Assembly: GCF_014644295.1 (NCBI RefSeq)
Contig: NZ_BMKK01000005.1
Span: 513,111-577,110, forward strand
Direction: 5' to 3'
DNA: 64,000 nt
Source: Emticicia aquatilis
GTDB lineage: Bacteria > Bacteroidota > Bacteroidia > Cytophagales > Spirosomataceae
The position numbers were made by a program, and so were the translations under genes. Positions 8,624 through 17,046 of this stretch are shown one piece after another; positions within the stretch are counted from its first letter, which is position 1, and the number at the start of each line of letters is the position of its first letter. The notes beneath the pieces were generated by a model. That model made no database searches and had not been told where the DNA came from. It saw nothing but the letters and a program-made list of their open reading frames with translations.

Positions 8624-9229
8624 ATGGGAAAAATCCAAGTTAACGACAGTGAGCTTGTTTCATTGTATATCCGTGGCAACGAAAAAGCATTTGCTACGCT
8701 TGTTCAACGTTACAAATCAAAAGTATATACCACGATTTACCTTGTTGTGAAAGACCAATACGTGGCCGAAGACTTGCTACAAGATACATTTATCAAAGCA
8801 GTTGAAGTTTTGCGTGATGGTAAATACAATGAGGAGGGTAAATTCTTACCGTGGGTACTCCGAATCGCTCATAACCTTGCGATAGACTATTTCCGTAGAG
8901 AGAAACGCTACCCGACCGTAGTGTTTGAAGACGGAAGCAATGTGTTTAACACCCTCGAATTTGCCGAAGATTCAATCGAATCAATGCAAATCAAGCGTGA
9001 ATCTCACGAACACTTACGTGATTTAATCAAACGATTACCCGACCAGCAGCGAGAGGTTTTGGTGATGCGTCATTACGATGACATGTCATTCCAAGAAATT
9101 GCCGATGCAACTGGCGTGAGTATCAACACGGCGTTAGGGAGAATGCGTTATGCTCTCATCAATCTTAGAAAAATGATGGGAAAATCAGCGTACGCTTATG
9201 ACACAAACCTTTACCAGCACGCAGAATGA
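8624..9229 (+). CDS. RNA polymerase ECF-type sigma factor (RpoE-like)
   Basis: This 201-residue protein has sigma-2 at about 20-95 (AEDLLQDTFIKAVE, FLPWVLRIAHNLAIDYFRR) and sigma-4 at about 130-185 (LPDQQREVLVMRHYDDMSFQEIADATGVSINTALGRMRYAL). It is closer to the general RpoE-like ECF type than to the two module sigma factors, having the AHNLAIDYFRR block instead of VNTAL. It overlaps the following 78-residue gene by 32 bp, implying coupled expression. No membrane-bound anti-sigma factor is encoded next to it. The regulon is unknown. Confidence 0.93.
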   Translation: MGKIQVNDSELVSLYIRGNEKAFATLVQRYKSKVYTTIYLVVKDQYVAEDLLQDTFIKAVEVLRDGKYNEEGKFLPWVLRIAHNLAIDYFRREKRYPTVVFEDGSNVFNTLEFAEDSIESMQIKRESHEHLRDLIKRLPDQQREVLVMRHYDDMSFQEIADATGVSINTALGRMRYALINLRKMMGKSAYAYDTNLYQHAE

Positions 9230-9434
9230 TGTAATTCGTTATTTGTATAATGAAACATCAAACAAAGAAAACTCTTTAGTAGAAGAAGCTCTTCTTTTTG
9301 ATAAAGATTTGCTTGATTTCTACCTCGACTGTGCCGATTTGAAATCGGGCATGGACAAAATTCAACTCTCGCCATCAGATTCGGCGATTGAGAGAATCCT
9401 CAGCTATTCAAGAAACTACGAGCCTAAGATTTAA
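9198..9434 (+). CDS. Small soluble protein overlapping the sigma gene; possible anti-sigma
   Basis: This 78-residue acidic protein has no membrane helix or cysteine motif. The ATG at 9198 sits within the last 32 bp of the sigma gene in another frame. The pattern NDVIRYLYNE...NSLVEEALLFDKDLLDFY resembles the short helical head of anti-sigma factors (a leucine followed by acidic helices and a D-x-L element), without the transmembrane or sensor part. By inference it could be a cytoplasmic regulator of its partner sigma factor. The overlap and the terminator directly behind it support a genuine gene. Confidence 0.65.
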   Translation: MTQTFTSTQNDVIRYLYNETSNKENSLVEEALLFDKDLLDFYLDCADLKSGMDKIQLSPSDSAIERILSYSRNYEPKI

Positions 9435-9449
9435 TCTTGGGCTTTTTTT
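9421..9449 (+). terminator. Rho-independent terminator overlapping the stop codon
   Basis: AGCCTAAGA pairs with TCTTGGGCT (one G-U), with the TAA stop in the loop, followed by seven T. It ends the sigma/78-residue operon. Confidence 0.82.
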
Positions 9450-9602
9450 ATGGTTTGATTTTTGCCAAAAAGTAGGCATCTTTGCAGATGAAATCTGAAA
9501 CATTTGCTGAGGAATAAACACGTAACTGCTTATTCAATAAGCAGCTTAGTAGCTCTGTGTTTCATTCTACATTCTTAATTCTGCATTCTACATTAACCAA
9601 AA

Positions 9603-10751
9603 ATGTCTTTTTTAGAAAATTTATATCAGCGTTTTGAGGCAAAAATTGCTTCGTTTTTATCTGGCCCAAAATGGAAATCGAGAGTTGTGATAGTTGCCGT
9701 AGGCGTTATGTTGCTTTCGTTTTTTAATAATATTTCTCCACTTCGTCATTTCAGTGAATTTTATACAACAGTAATCAAAGAAAAGCGAGAGTATTTCCTA
9801 TATCAAACCATCAAAGACCGAGCTGCAAGTATTACATATAATTGGACTTATCCAGAGTTTACGGGTATGAATAATCGCACGTTCAGACTCACCATGCCAG
9901 CCTTTGTGAAGTTTTTACACATCGAGCATGTAAGTATAGTTTTGTTCGGTTTACAGCTGATTTTGGGGATTGTGTTTCTATATATGCTCATTAATTTTTT
10001 GGAGCGTACAATTACAGATAAAACATCTATTTTTTATGTAGTTTTAGGTGTTGCTTCAACTTATATAGGTTCTTCATTCTTTATTGATATTGCCACTTAT
10101 GGAGACTTTTTCTGCTATTTTGCTTTGTTTTTGGCAATATACTACCGAAATCCAGTCTTGATATTCATATTTTTATCATTGGCTTTTTGGGGTGATGAAC
10201 GTGCGGGCGTAGGCTCAGGAATGGTGTTTTTGTGGTGGTGGTTTGTGCCACAATGGAAAGAAAACAAGCCATTTAAGATTCAGATAAACCTACAAATGTT
10301 AGCAGTGATTACCGCTTGGGTAGCTTATGGTGCTGTTCGTAAATTTTATTTGGTTGATAAACTCGGTATGCACGACACCACCAAACCTGGTGAATTTGCC
10401 GAAATGTTTGGTGGCAGTTGGCCAGTTTGGGGTTTTAAGTTTTTATGGGTTTTTGAGGGCTGGTGGTTACTTATCTTATTGGCGTTTGTATTTCTTTACA
10501 TTGCCAAAGACTGGCTCAGACTCTTGGCAATCTTGGGTGCATTGCTGGCCATGTTGGTAGGCTCTCTCACAACTTTCGATTCTACTCGAAGCGGCTCTTA
10601 TGGCTTGATTACTATATTTTTAACGTTAATCATTGCTCAAAAGTACCTTACCGAAAAAGAATTAAAAATATTGCTTTTTCTGATTGCAATTATCTGTTTC
10701 TTGCATCCGATGGCTACTCGCACGAATGGAACTGGTTTTTTCTTGATGTAA
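9603..10751 (+). CDS. Polytopic membrane protein of unknown function
   Basis: This 382-residue protein has about nine hydrophobic helices, beginning near residue 28 (VVIVAVGVMLLSFF) and continuing to the C-terminus (ILLFLIAIICFLHPMA). The soluble segment between helices 1 and 2 contains TYNWTYPEFTGMNNRTF. The layout resembles GT-C-type or polysaccharide-related membrane proteins, but no catalytic motif is recognisable. A glycosyltransferase gene follows after 110 bp, then PorZ, so a role in envelope glycan synthesis is an inference from context only. Confidence 0.6.
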   Translation: MSFLENLYQRFEAKIASFLSGPKWKSRVVIVAVGVMLLSFFNNISPLRHFSEFYTTVIKEKREYFLYQTIKDRAASITYNWTYPEFTGMNNRTFRLTMPAFVKFLHIEHVSIVLFGLQLILGIVFLYMLINFLERTITDKTSIFYVVLGVASTYIGSSFFIDIATYGDFFCYFALFLAIYYRNPVLIFIFLSLAFWGDERAGVGSGMVFLWWWFVPQWKENKPFKIQINLQMLAVITAWVAYGAVRKFYLVDKLGMHDTTKPGEFAEMFGGSWPVWGFKFLWVFEGWWLLILLAFVFLYIAKDWLRLLAILGALLAMLVGSLTTFDSTRSGSYGLITIFLTLIIAQKYLTEKELKILLFLIAIICFLHPMATRTNGTGFFLM

Positions 10752-10861
10752 AGACGATGTTTCTGTAACTTTGTGGTAAGTTTTGATTCAAAGCGATGTT
10801 CTTGAATCAGATAAATCATGGATTTCTACTTTTGAAATCTTTTAAATCCTGTCAAAATTAA

Positions 10862-11815
10862 ATGTGTAAACTCCTTTTGGTTGTTCCGTGCTACAACGAG
10901 CAAGAAATTCTTGAAAAAACGTATAGCACTTTGTCGATGTATTTTTCAGAATTGAAGGAGCGAAATGCCATTACGGCTGATAGCAAAATCTGTTTTGTGA
11001 ATGATGGTAGCCGTGACTCGACTTGGATAATCATTGATAGCATCTGCAAGAGGGATTCAAATATCATTGGCTTGAAACTCTCACGAAATTTTGGGCATCA
11101 GGCGGCTTTAGTGGCAGGTTTATTACACCACAAAAACCAATTTGATTGCTACGTTTCGATTGATGCCGACCTCCAAGACGACCTCCGTGCGATTGATGGA
11201 ATGCTGGAAAAATACAACGAAGGTTCAAAAATTGTTTACGGTGTTCGCAATGACCGCAGTACTGATTCGTTCTTTAAACGTTTCACGGCTGAAACATTCT
11301 ATAAACTTATGCAACGTATGGGCGTACCGACAGTTTATAATCATGCAGACTTTAGATTGATTGATAATCAAGTGCTTAACGAATTTTCAAACTTTGGAGA
11401 AACTAATCTTTTCATTCGTGGAATTATCCCAATGATAGGTTTTCAGAGCGATAAAGTTTATTACAAACGCCTCGAACGTGAAGCGGGAGAATCAAAATAT
11501 CCACTTAGAAAGATGCTAATTTTTGCGTGGAATGGCATTACTTCGTTTTCGACAGTTCCGATGAAACTGGTACTTTGGTTTGGTATCTTCAATTTTGTGT
11601 TTGCGATGGGAATCACGGTTTGGGTACTTATCTGTAAACTATTCGGATTTACGGTACAAGGCTGGACCTCAATAGTGCTACCAATGACTTTTTTCAGTGG
11701 CTCAAATATGATTGCCATCGGTTTGATTGGCGAGTACGTGGGTAAAATCTACGAAGAAGTAAAAGCTCGCCCAAGATATATTATTGAAACGGTTTTGAAT
11801 GAAGAGAAGGTTTGA
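10862..11815 (+). CDS. Family 2 glycosyltransferase, polyprenyl-phosphate type
   Basis: This 317-residue GT-A enzyme of the DPM1/ArnC/GtrB group transfers a sugar from a nucleotide donor to polyprenyl phosphate at the inner membrane. The N-terminal catalytic domain shows VVPCYNEQEIL, FVNDGSRDSTW, LSRNFGHQAALVAGL and the metal-binding SIDADLQDD. Two C-terminal transmembrane helices lie at about 235-260 and 270-295. The exact sugar cannot be read from sequence. The following PorZ gene starts 17 bp inside this gene, so the two are translationally linked. Confidence 0.92.
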   Translation: MCKLLLVVPCYNEQEILEKTYSTLSMYFSELKERNAITADSKICFVNDGSRDSTWIIIDSICKRDSNIIGLKLSRNFGHQAALVAGLLHHKNQFDCYVSIDADLQDDLRAIDGMLEKYNEGSKIVYGVRNDRSTDSFFKRFTAETFYKLMQRMGVPTVYNHADFRLIDNQVLNEFSNFGETNLFIRGIIPMIGFQSDKVYYKRLEREAGESKYPLRKMLIFAWNGITSFSTVPMKLVLWFGIFNFVFAMGITVWVLICKLFGFTVQGWTSIVLPMTFFSGSNMIAIGLIGEYVGKIYEEVKARPRYIIETVLNEEKV

Positions 11816-13574
11816 AAATATAGCATTATCAAAAATAAATAAGGCATTGTTTGAATTGAAACAATGCCTATTTTTTATTGTTTTAGCTTCTCAAACTTTC
11901 GCCCAAATTCCAACCAATACTTGGCGAACGCACGCCGATTATTTTAGTGCAAAAGGTGTAGAAATTGTAGAAAAAAACAAAATCTATTGTTTCTCGAAAA
12001 ATGGCTTTTTCTACTTCGATAAAGCTACAAATCAAAACTTTACCCTTTCAAAACTAAACGATTTAAGCGAAACCAATATCTCGCAAATCAGATACATTTC
12101 TGACTTCAAAACGCTCATTATTGCTTACGAAAGTGGCAATTTAGACCTAATGAGCATCACCGCAGATGGCTTGCCCAATAAGATTCAGAATATTGATTTT
12201 ATCAAAAAAACAGATGCCATTCAAGATAGTAAAACCATTAATCAAATAGAATTTCGAGGAGATTTTGCTTATATGGCGACCGATTTTGGCTTGGTAGTTT
12301 TGGATGTAAAGAAAAATGAAATCAAAGAAACTTACCAAAATATTGGTAATAATGGCAATAAAGTGGCCGTTAAACAAATAACTTTTGCACGGGACAGTAT
12401 TTTTGCGAATACTTCTGGTGGAATCTTGGGGGCAAAGTTTTCGGCGACTACCAATCTACAATTTTTTGGCAACTGGAAACCCATAACTGCAAGTACGGCC
12501 TCTCAACTTTTTCAAACTCAATCATTCCCAAAAGATAATCTTATTGTTTTTCCTAATGAACTTGAAATCGATGCCGATGGAAAAATTTGGATTGCTGATG
12601 GTGAAAATGGGCTTTTGAGCAATTTTTCGGGAAGTTTTAAATCTTACAGTCCAAATGGAGTAAAAGGTGATATTTTTTCAGTTTTTTACCGAAATCAATC
12701 TATTTATGCTTCAGGTATTACAGGGAACGCATTTGTGGATAACTTGTGGAAAAGCCTACTTATCAACCAAATACCCAATAATAGTAGCGATATAATTGAC
12801 CAATACGGTTATCGTTGGCAAATTTCGGGACAAACATTGAGAGTTACTGACCCAGCCACCAATCAAACCCGTTTTTATTTCGCAGGAAGAGGAGCAGGAG
12901 GTTTGCCCACTTCAAATGTCAATTCAATTGCCTTAGACCGAGATAATTTACTTTGGGTGGGGACAGATAATGGCGTAGCGGTAATCGTCACGACACGAGA
13001 TATTTTTACGACTGCTTCGGAAGCCTACACACCGTTTTTCCAAACTCGACGATTGCTTTTGCAGGAAGTTATCAATAAAATTGTAATTGATGGCGGCAAC
13101 CGAAAATGGATTGCTACTCAGAATGGTTTGAATCTTTTTTCGGCTTCGGCAGATGAACAAATTTTGAATTTTACAGAAGAAAACAGTCCTTTACCCTCAA
13201 AAAACGTCATTGATTTAGCCATTGACTCTATTTTGGGCGAAATCTTTGTTCTAACCCAAAAAGGGCTTCTCTCCTACCGTACCGATTCCTCCGAACCGAG
13301 TGAAGATTTCAGTTCAGTAAAAATATTTCCAAATCCAGTTCGTCCTGATTTTCAAGGCGTGCTTACGGTTTCGGGGCTTCGTGAAAATACTGCTCTAAAA
13401 ATAACAGATACCGCAGGAAGATTGATTTACGAAACAAAATCGAATGGTGGAACTGCCACTTGGGACTTGCAAAAATTTGAAGGAAGTCGAGCCGCTTCTG
13501 CCATCTACATGGTTTTCTGTGTTGCCGAAGATGGCTCTGAAAGTTTTGTCGGAAAAGTGGCGGTTTTGAGATAA
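11799..13574 (+). CDS. porZ: PorZ-type beta-propeller protein with T9SS sorting domain
   Basis: This 591-residue protein has a signal peptide ending QTFAQ (about residue 36). Propeller-type repeats follow, opening with the family hallmark IPTNTWRTHADYFSAKGVEI and including KIWIADGENGLLSN and NLLWVGTDNGVAVI. A C-terminal T9SS type A sorting domain occupies about 505-591 (VKIFPNPVRPDF... ending GKVAVLR). PorZ belongs to the type IX secretion attachment complex at the cell surface and in Porphyromonas gingivalis supplies anionic LPS to sortase PorU. The gene overlaps the glycosyltransferase by 17 bp. It is shorter than the P. gingivalis protein (about 770 residues, from memory). Confidence 0.85.
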   Translation: MKRRFENIALSKINKALFELKQCLFFIVLASQTFAQIPTNTWRTHADYFSAKGVEIVEKNKIYCFSKNGFFYFDKATNQNFTLSKLNDLSETNISQIRYISDFKTLIIAYESGNLDLMSITADGLPNKIQNIDFIKKTDAIQDSKTINQIEFRGDFAYMATDFGLVVLDVKKNEIKETYQNIGNNGNKVAVKQITFARDSIFANTSGGILGAKFSATTNLQFFGNWKPITASTASQLFQTQSFPKDNLIVFPNELEIDADGKIWIADGENGLLSNFSGSFKSYSPNGVKGDIFSVFYRNQSIYASGITGNAFVDNLWKSLLINQIPNNSSDIIDQYGYRWQISGQTLRVTDPATNQTRFYFAGRGAGGLPTSNVNSIALDRDNLLWVGTDNGVAVIVTTRDIFTTASEAYTPFFQTRRLLLQEVINKIVIDGGNRKWIATQNGLNLFSASADEQILNFTEENSPLPSKNVIDLAIDSILGEIFVLTQKGLLSYRTDSSEPSEDFSSVKIFPNPVRPDFQGVLTVSGLRENTALKITDTAGRLIYETKSNGGTATWDLQKFEGSRAASAIYMVFCVAEDGSESFVGKVAVLR

Positions 13575-13580
13575 AATAGA

Positions 13581-13608
13581 AAGGCGAGTTAAAAACCCGC
13601 CTTTTTGT
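13581..13608. terminator. Bidirectional terminator
   Basis: AAGGCG and CGCCTT (plus GTT/AAC) pair around a short A-rich loop, with T runs on both strands. It separates the convergent porZ and 13610-14557 genes. Confidence 0.78.
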
Positions 13609-13609
13609 T

Positions 13610-14557
13610 TTATTTTCTTTTAAAAGTCTGAGCTACTTTCTTAAACCTTTCTGAATACTTTTCAAAATCATTAGAAGCTAATCCGACCATGATATAATAG
13701 GTATTATCCACAAACAAAATTGTTTGATAAACCAACTCCTTTTTACCTTGGTCATCTTCACCCCAAGCATTAATCGTATAGCCTGGCATACCATCAATAC
13801 TTATTTCTTCAGTATTCTCGACTTTAATTTTATTACCATTTGGTAATGATTTTAACCTATCCAATACAAACTGCTTTTTGTCAATAATAATCACACTGCT
13901 AATTGCTTGACCTACTGAAAAAAATGCTTTATCTGTTGATTTTACAGGAGCGAAACCATCACTCGTAAATAAAAGCATACCAGAAATAGCATTAGCAAAT
14001 TTCAAATTAGAGCCTTCCAAATCAATCTGAAAGGGAGCATCACCAAGCGGATTTACAACTTTATCTTGCTGATAGATTGACGAATAAAGTGCTTTTTTGA
14101 TACTTTCTTCAAGATTTATTTCACTTTCTGGAAAAATACCGTTTAACATCACTACCCCTTTTTCATCACCAAATACCAAAATGTATTTTACAAACAGTAC
14201 GCCCTGTGCCGACTGTTTAGCCTTATATATTACCGCAGGCTGCCCTTGAAATGTAATTTCTTCCTTATTCAGTAATTCCATTCCACGGGTTTTTAAATTT
14301 TCAGCCGTAAAGTTTTTGAGTAAAACCGAATAAGGAGCAGGTAGCTCCGAAATCATGATTGAAGCATTGGTTTCGGGTTGCTGAAAACCACTAAAAGCAG
14401 TGGCTTTAATAAAGTCTTGTGGGGGAATCATTGCTACCTTTGTTCCTCCTACAAAAATATGCTCTTGGGTCTGCTTATTCGAGATTTCTTTCTTTTGAGC
14501 AAAAGTTGCAGTATAAAACAACAAGATATATACTACATTTATCAATTTCACTTTCAT
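13610..14557 (-). CDS. Secreted protein, DcrB/PsbP-like
   Basis: This 315-residue protein has a signal peptide (ending ATFAQKK, about residue 20). The mature part appears as two similar alpha/beta halves, each around a VGGTKVAMIPPQDF-like or QIDLEGSNLKFANAISG-like start with strands such as QPAVIYKAKQSAQGVLFVKYILVFG. This resembles the PsbP/DcrB fold of small periplasmic or lipid-associated proteins. It is 6 bp downstream of the M1 peptidase gene and so co-transcribed with it. The function is unknown. Confidence 0.65.
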   Translation of the reverse strand: MKVKLINVVYILLFYTATFAQKKEISNKQTQEHIFVGGTKVAMIPPQDFIKATAFSGFQQPETNASIMISELPAPYSVLLKNFTAENLKTRGMELLNKEEITFQGQPAVIYKAKQSAQGVLFVKYILVFGDEKGVVMLNGIFPESEINLEESIKKALYSSIYQQDKVVNPLGDAPFQIDLEGSNLKFANAISGMLLFTSDGFAPVKSTDKAFFSVGQAISSVIIIDKKQFVLDRLKSLPNGNKIKVENTEEISIDGMPGYTINAWGEDDQGKKELVYQTILFVDNTYYIMVGLASNDFEKYSERFKKVAQTFKRK

Positions 14558-14563
14558 TATTTC

Positions 14564-16207
14564 TTATTTGCTTACTGATTTTGTAGTAACATAAAAATTC
14601 TCATCCACTTTCAATTCTGATTTGCCTTTCATGGTTTTCCAAGTGGTAGTTGGATAAATAAACTCTTCTTTTCCACCGTCGACCATCACTTTTACAGGCA
14701 TATCAAAACCTTCCACACAATTACTCCAGCGATAGCTGATTTTGTTTTTTTCTACCGAATATTCCAAAACTGGAATCCTGACATCACGCAAATATTGGTC
14801 AAAAACTTTGTCTAAATCTCGGCCCACGTTTTTCGATAAATAATCTTCGATTTGTTGAGTCGTAACGGTTTGGTGATAGAAAGTTTTATTCAAACCTCTC
14901 AAAATTTGTCGCCACTTATCATCATTATTCAAAATCTGGCGAATCGTATGTAACATATTTCCACCCTTCGGATACATATCGCCCGAGCCACTTTTGTTTA
15001 CATCATACGAGCCAATAATCGGAATATCGTTTCTAATGCCCTTGCGAGTACCAATTACATATTCAGAAGCCGCTTTTTTGCCAAAATAATATTCTGTATA
15101 AAGACTTTCTGAATAGTTCGTAAAACTTTCATGAATCCACATATCGGCTACGTCTTTGTACGTGATATTATTCGCAAACCACTCATGCCCAGACTCATGA
15201 ATAATGATAAAATCCCATTTTAAGCCCCAACCCGTACCAGACAAATCTCGACCTAAATACCCATTCTGATACTTATTCCCATAAGTTACTGAGCTTTGGT
15301 GTTCCATTCCCAAATACGGAACTTCTACCAATTTATAACCATCTTCATAAAACGGATACGGCCCAAACCAATGTTCAAATGCCTTCATCATCATGCCTGC
15401 TTGCTTAAATTGTTCTTTAGCTTTTTCAAGATTTTCGGGTAATACATAATAATCCATTGCTAGCTTCCCCTTTTCGCCATCATAGATTTCTCCAAAATGC
15501 ACATAATTTCCAATGTTTACATTTACTCCATAATTATTGATAGGATTCTTCACAAACCAATCAAATGTCTTTGTTCCATCTGCATTTTCGGTTGTTTTTC
15601 TCAAACGTCCATTAGAAATATCTGTTAAATTTTTCGGAACAGTGATACTTATCAACATACTATCACATTCATCATACATGTGGTCTTTACAAGGCCACCA
15701 AGCACTCGACCCCAATCCTTGACACGAGGTAGCCACAAAGTCATTTCCTGCCTTATCTTTCACCCATTGAAAGCCACCATCCCACGGTGGACGCTTCGCT
15801 ACAATTGGTCTTCCAGAATAAGTCACTACGATTGATTCATTTTTACCTTTTACTTGGGCTTTTTTCAGTGAAATCATGTAGGCGTTTGCTCCATCTTTTT
15901 TGAAAGAAAGCTCTTGTCCATCTTGCGTAACTTTTTCTATCTGTAAAGGCGGCTGAAGGTCGATTTGGATAATTTGGTAGGGCTTCAAAACCTCATAAAA
16001 TACAGTTGTACTGCCCGCAATCGCTTTTTCGGTAGGTGTTACTTTTACTCGAAGTTCATAATATTTCAAATCCCACCATTCACGCTCAGGTGTGATTCTT
16101 CCACGAAGCGAATCTTCACGTGTGAAAGATTTATTGTGGCTTTGCCCGCAAGCAGTGATAAATGGAAATAAAGAAGCAAAAAAGACAATGAGTTTTAGCA
16201 ATTTCAT
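14564..16207 (-). CDS. M1-family metallopeptidase lipoprotein
   Basis: This 547-residue protein has a lipoprotein signal (FPFITAC, Cys about 20), so it is probably envelope-anchored. The N-terminal beta domain (about 45-240) precedes the thermolysin-like catalytic domain. The zinc motif is HESGHEW, with the third ligand in HESF 19 residues after the second His, the canonical HExxH-X18-E. The exopeptidase motif GMEHQ is seen as YLGMEHQSSV, consistent with aminopeptidase activity. At 547 residues it lacks the large C-terminal helical domain of PepN-type enzymes. Promoter elements were not resolved. Confidence 0.92.
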   Translation of the reverse strand: MKLLKLIVFFASLFPFITACGQSHNKSFTREDSLRGRITPEREWWDLKYYELRVKVTPTEKAIAGSTTVFYEVLKPYQIIQIDLQPPLQIEKVTQDGQELSFKKDGANAYMISLKKAQVKGKNESIVVTYSGRPIVAKRPPWDGGFQWVKDKAGNDFVATSCQGLGSSAWWPCKDHMYDECDSMLISITVPKNLTDISNGRLRKTTENADGTKTFDWFVKNPINNYGVNVNIGNYVHFGEIYDGEKGKLAMDYYVLPENLEKAKEQFKQAGMMMKAFEHWFGPYPFYEDGYKLVEVPYLGMEHQSSVTYGNKYQNGYLGRDLSGTGWGLKWDFIIIHESGHEWFANNITYKDVADMWIHESFTNYSESLYTEYYFGKKAASEYVIGTRKGIRNDIPIIGSYDVNKSGSGDMYPKGGNMLHTIRQILNNDDKWRQILRGLNKTFYHQTVTTQQIEDYLSKNVGRDLDKVFDQYLRDVRIPVLEYSVEKNKISYRWSNCVEGFDMPVKVMVDGGKEEFIYPTTTWKTMKGKSELKVDENFYVTTKSVSK

Positions 16208-16283
16208 AAATGCACATTTTGTTGGAAGTGAAACGTGGAATCATCCACTAAATTGGATGCAATATAAATAAAATCCCAACAAA

Positions 16284-16331
16284 AAACCTGCAAGGTTTGA
16301 AAAGACGGGGTCGCCCAGACCTTACAGGTTT
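16284..16331. terminator. Inverted repeat between minus-strand genes
   Basis: AAACCTGCAAGGT (16284-16296) pairs with ACCTTACAGGTTT (16319-16331) around a loop containing GGGGTCGCCC. It lies just downstream of the DinB gene ending at 16339 and could terminate it. The AACCTGCAA core recurs in the glnS terminator, and the loop decamer recurs at about 33205. Confidence 0.55.
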
Positions 16332-16338
16332 GGGTTCG

Positions 16339-16857
16339 CTAATTATATCGCAAAATAGCTTTTCGATGATGCAAAATATGATAGTGCATAAAATAATAAA
16401 ACTCTCTAATAGTAAGGTTTTTAAGCACAGGATGTTTGATACAATATTCATCCAGTTCGCTCTCCGACCAGTCATTCAGAAAATCGGCCAAAGTTTGGTG
16501 ATGCTTCGCAAAACTACTAATCAGCAGTTCCTTTGAAGGATTTTCGGGCATTTGTGGCACAAATCCGCCTCGTGCGGCTACACCAGTATCCAAAACTGCC
16601 CAGTAACGCTCCACAACGCCATCATAAGAAAGAGTCGGACGGTCGATTTTTCCAAATTGTTGTTCAAGAAAAGCCTTCGGCAAACTCATGCCTTGATTCA
16701 GACCTTTTACTGACTGCGTAAGATGCAGCATATTTTCAGCAACCGACCATTTTTCGCCGATTGGAGCAAAAAACTGACTTTCTTCGATGTTTCCTGCATC
16801 CGAAACAATTGTTTTATAGCATTCTTCCAATGCTTTTTTTAGTTCTTCTTTTGTCAT
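16339..16857 (-). CDS. DinB-like four-helix protein
   Basis: The protein has 172 residues from the ATG at 16857 (MTKEELKKALEE); frames further upstream run through repeat sequence and are not credible. It has the DinB/YfiT four-helix bundle pattern with metal-ligand histidines in ENMLHLTQSV, FAKHHQTL and MHYHILHHRKAIL. Such proteins are often metal-dependent thiol transferases or stress proteins; no substrate can be assigned. It is separated from the upstream hydrolase gene by a repeat-rich gap. Confidence 0.85.
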   Translation of the reverse strand: MTKEELKKALEECYKTIVSDAGNIEESQFFAPIGEKWSVAENMLHLTQSVKGLNQGMSLPKAFLEQQFGKIDRPTLSYDGVVERYWAVLDTGVAARGGFVPQMPENPSKELLISSFAKHHQTLADFLNDWSESELDEYCIKHPVLKNLTIREFYYFMHYHILHHRKAILRYN

Positions 16858-16860
16858 CTT

Positions 16861-17046
16861 TGTAGGACAAGTTCTTAACTTGTCTTTATCGTGAATAAAA
16901 AATTTCAAAAATTGCTGAATGCAGTCGGAGCTTCGTTCCACAGAACAAATCATGAGGGCATACATAAACGCACGCCCTCTGACCAAATTACCTGTTAACG
17001 CACTATAAAACTTTTACTCGACACAATTTTGAAAATTGTGCTACTG
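16861..17046. repeat. Cluster of four different palindromic repeats
   Basis: The gap between the DinB and hydrolase genes is packed with short palindromes. GACAAGTT-N3-AACTTGTC is at 16866-16884. A CGGAGCTTCGTTCCACAGA element at about 16926 is similar to the arm of the 28065-28126 repeat. GAGGGC...GCCCTC lies around 16955-16980. CACAATTT-N3-AAATTGTG is at 17022-17040 and ends in CTAC. The last overlaps the hydrolase stop codon. Confidence 0.65.

Noticed and set aside
10327..10768. Overlapping plus-strand frames within and after the membrane gene suggesting a frameshift
   Set aside because: The main frame 9603-10751 keeps continuous hydrophobic helices to its stop; the alternatives are shadows.
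16858..16986. Longer DinB start at 16986
   Set aside because: The extra 43 residues translate repeat sequence and lack homology to DinB; the ATG at 16857 begins a standard DinB helix.
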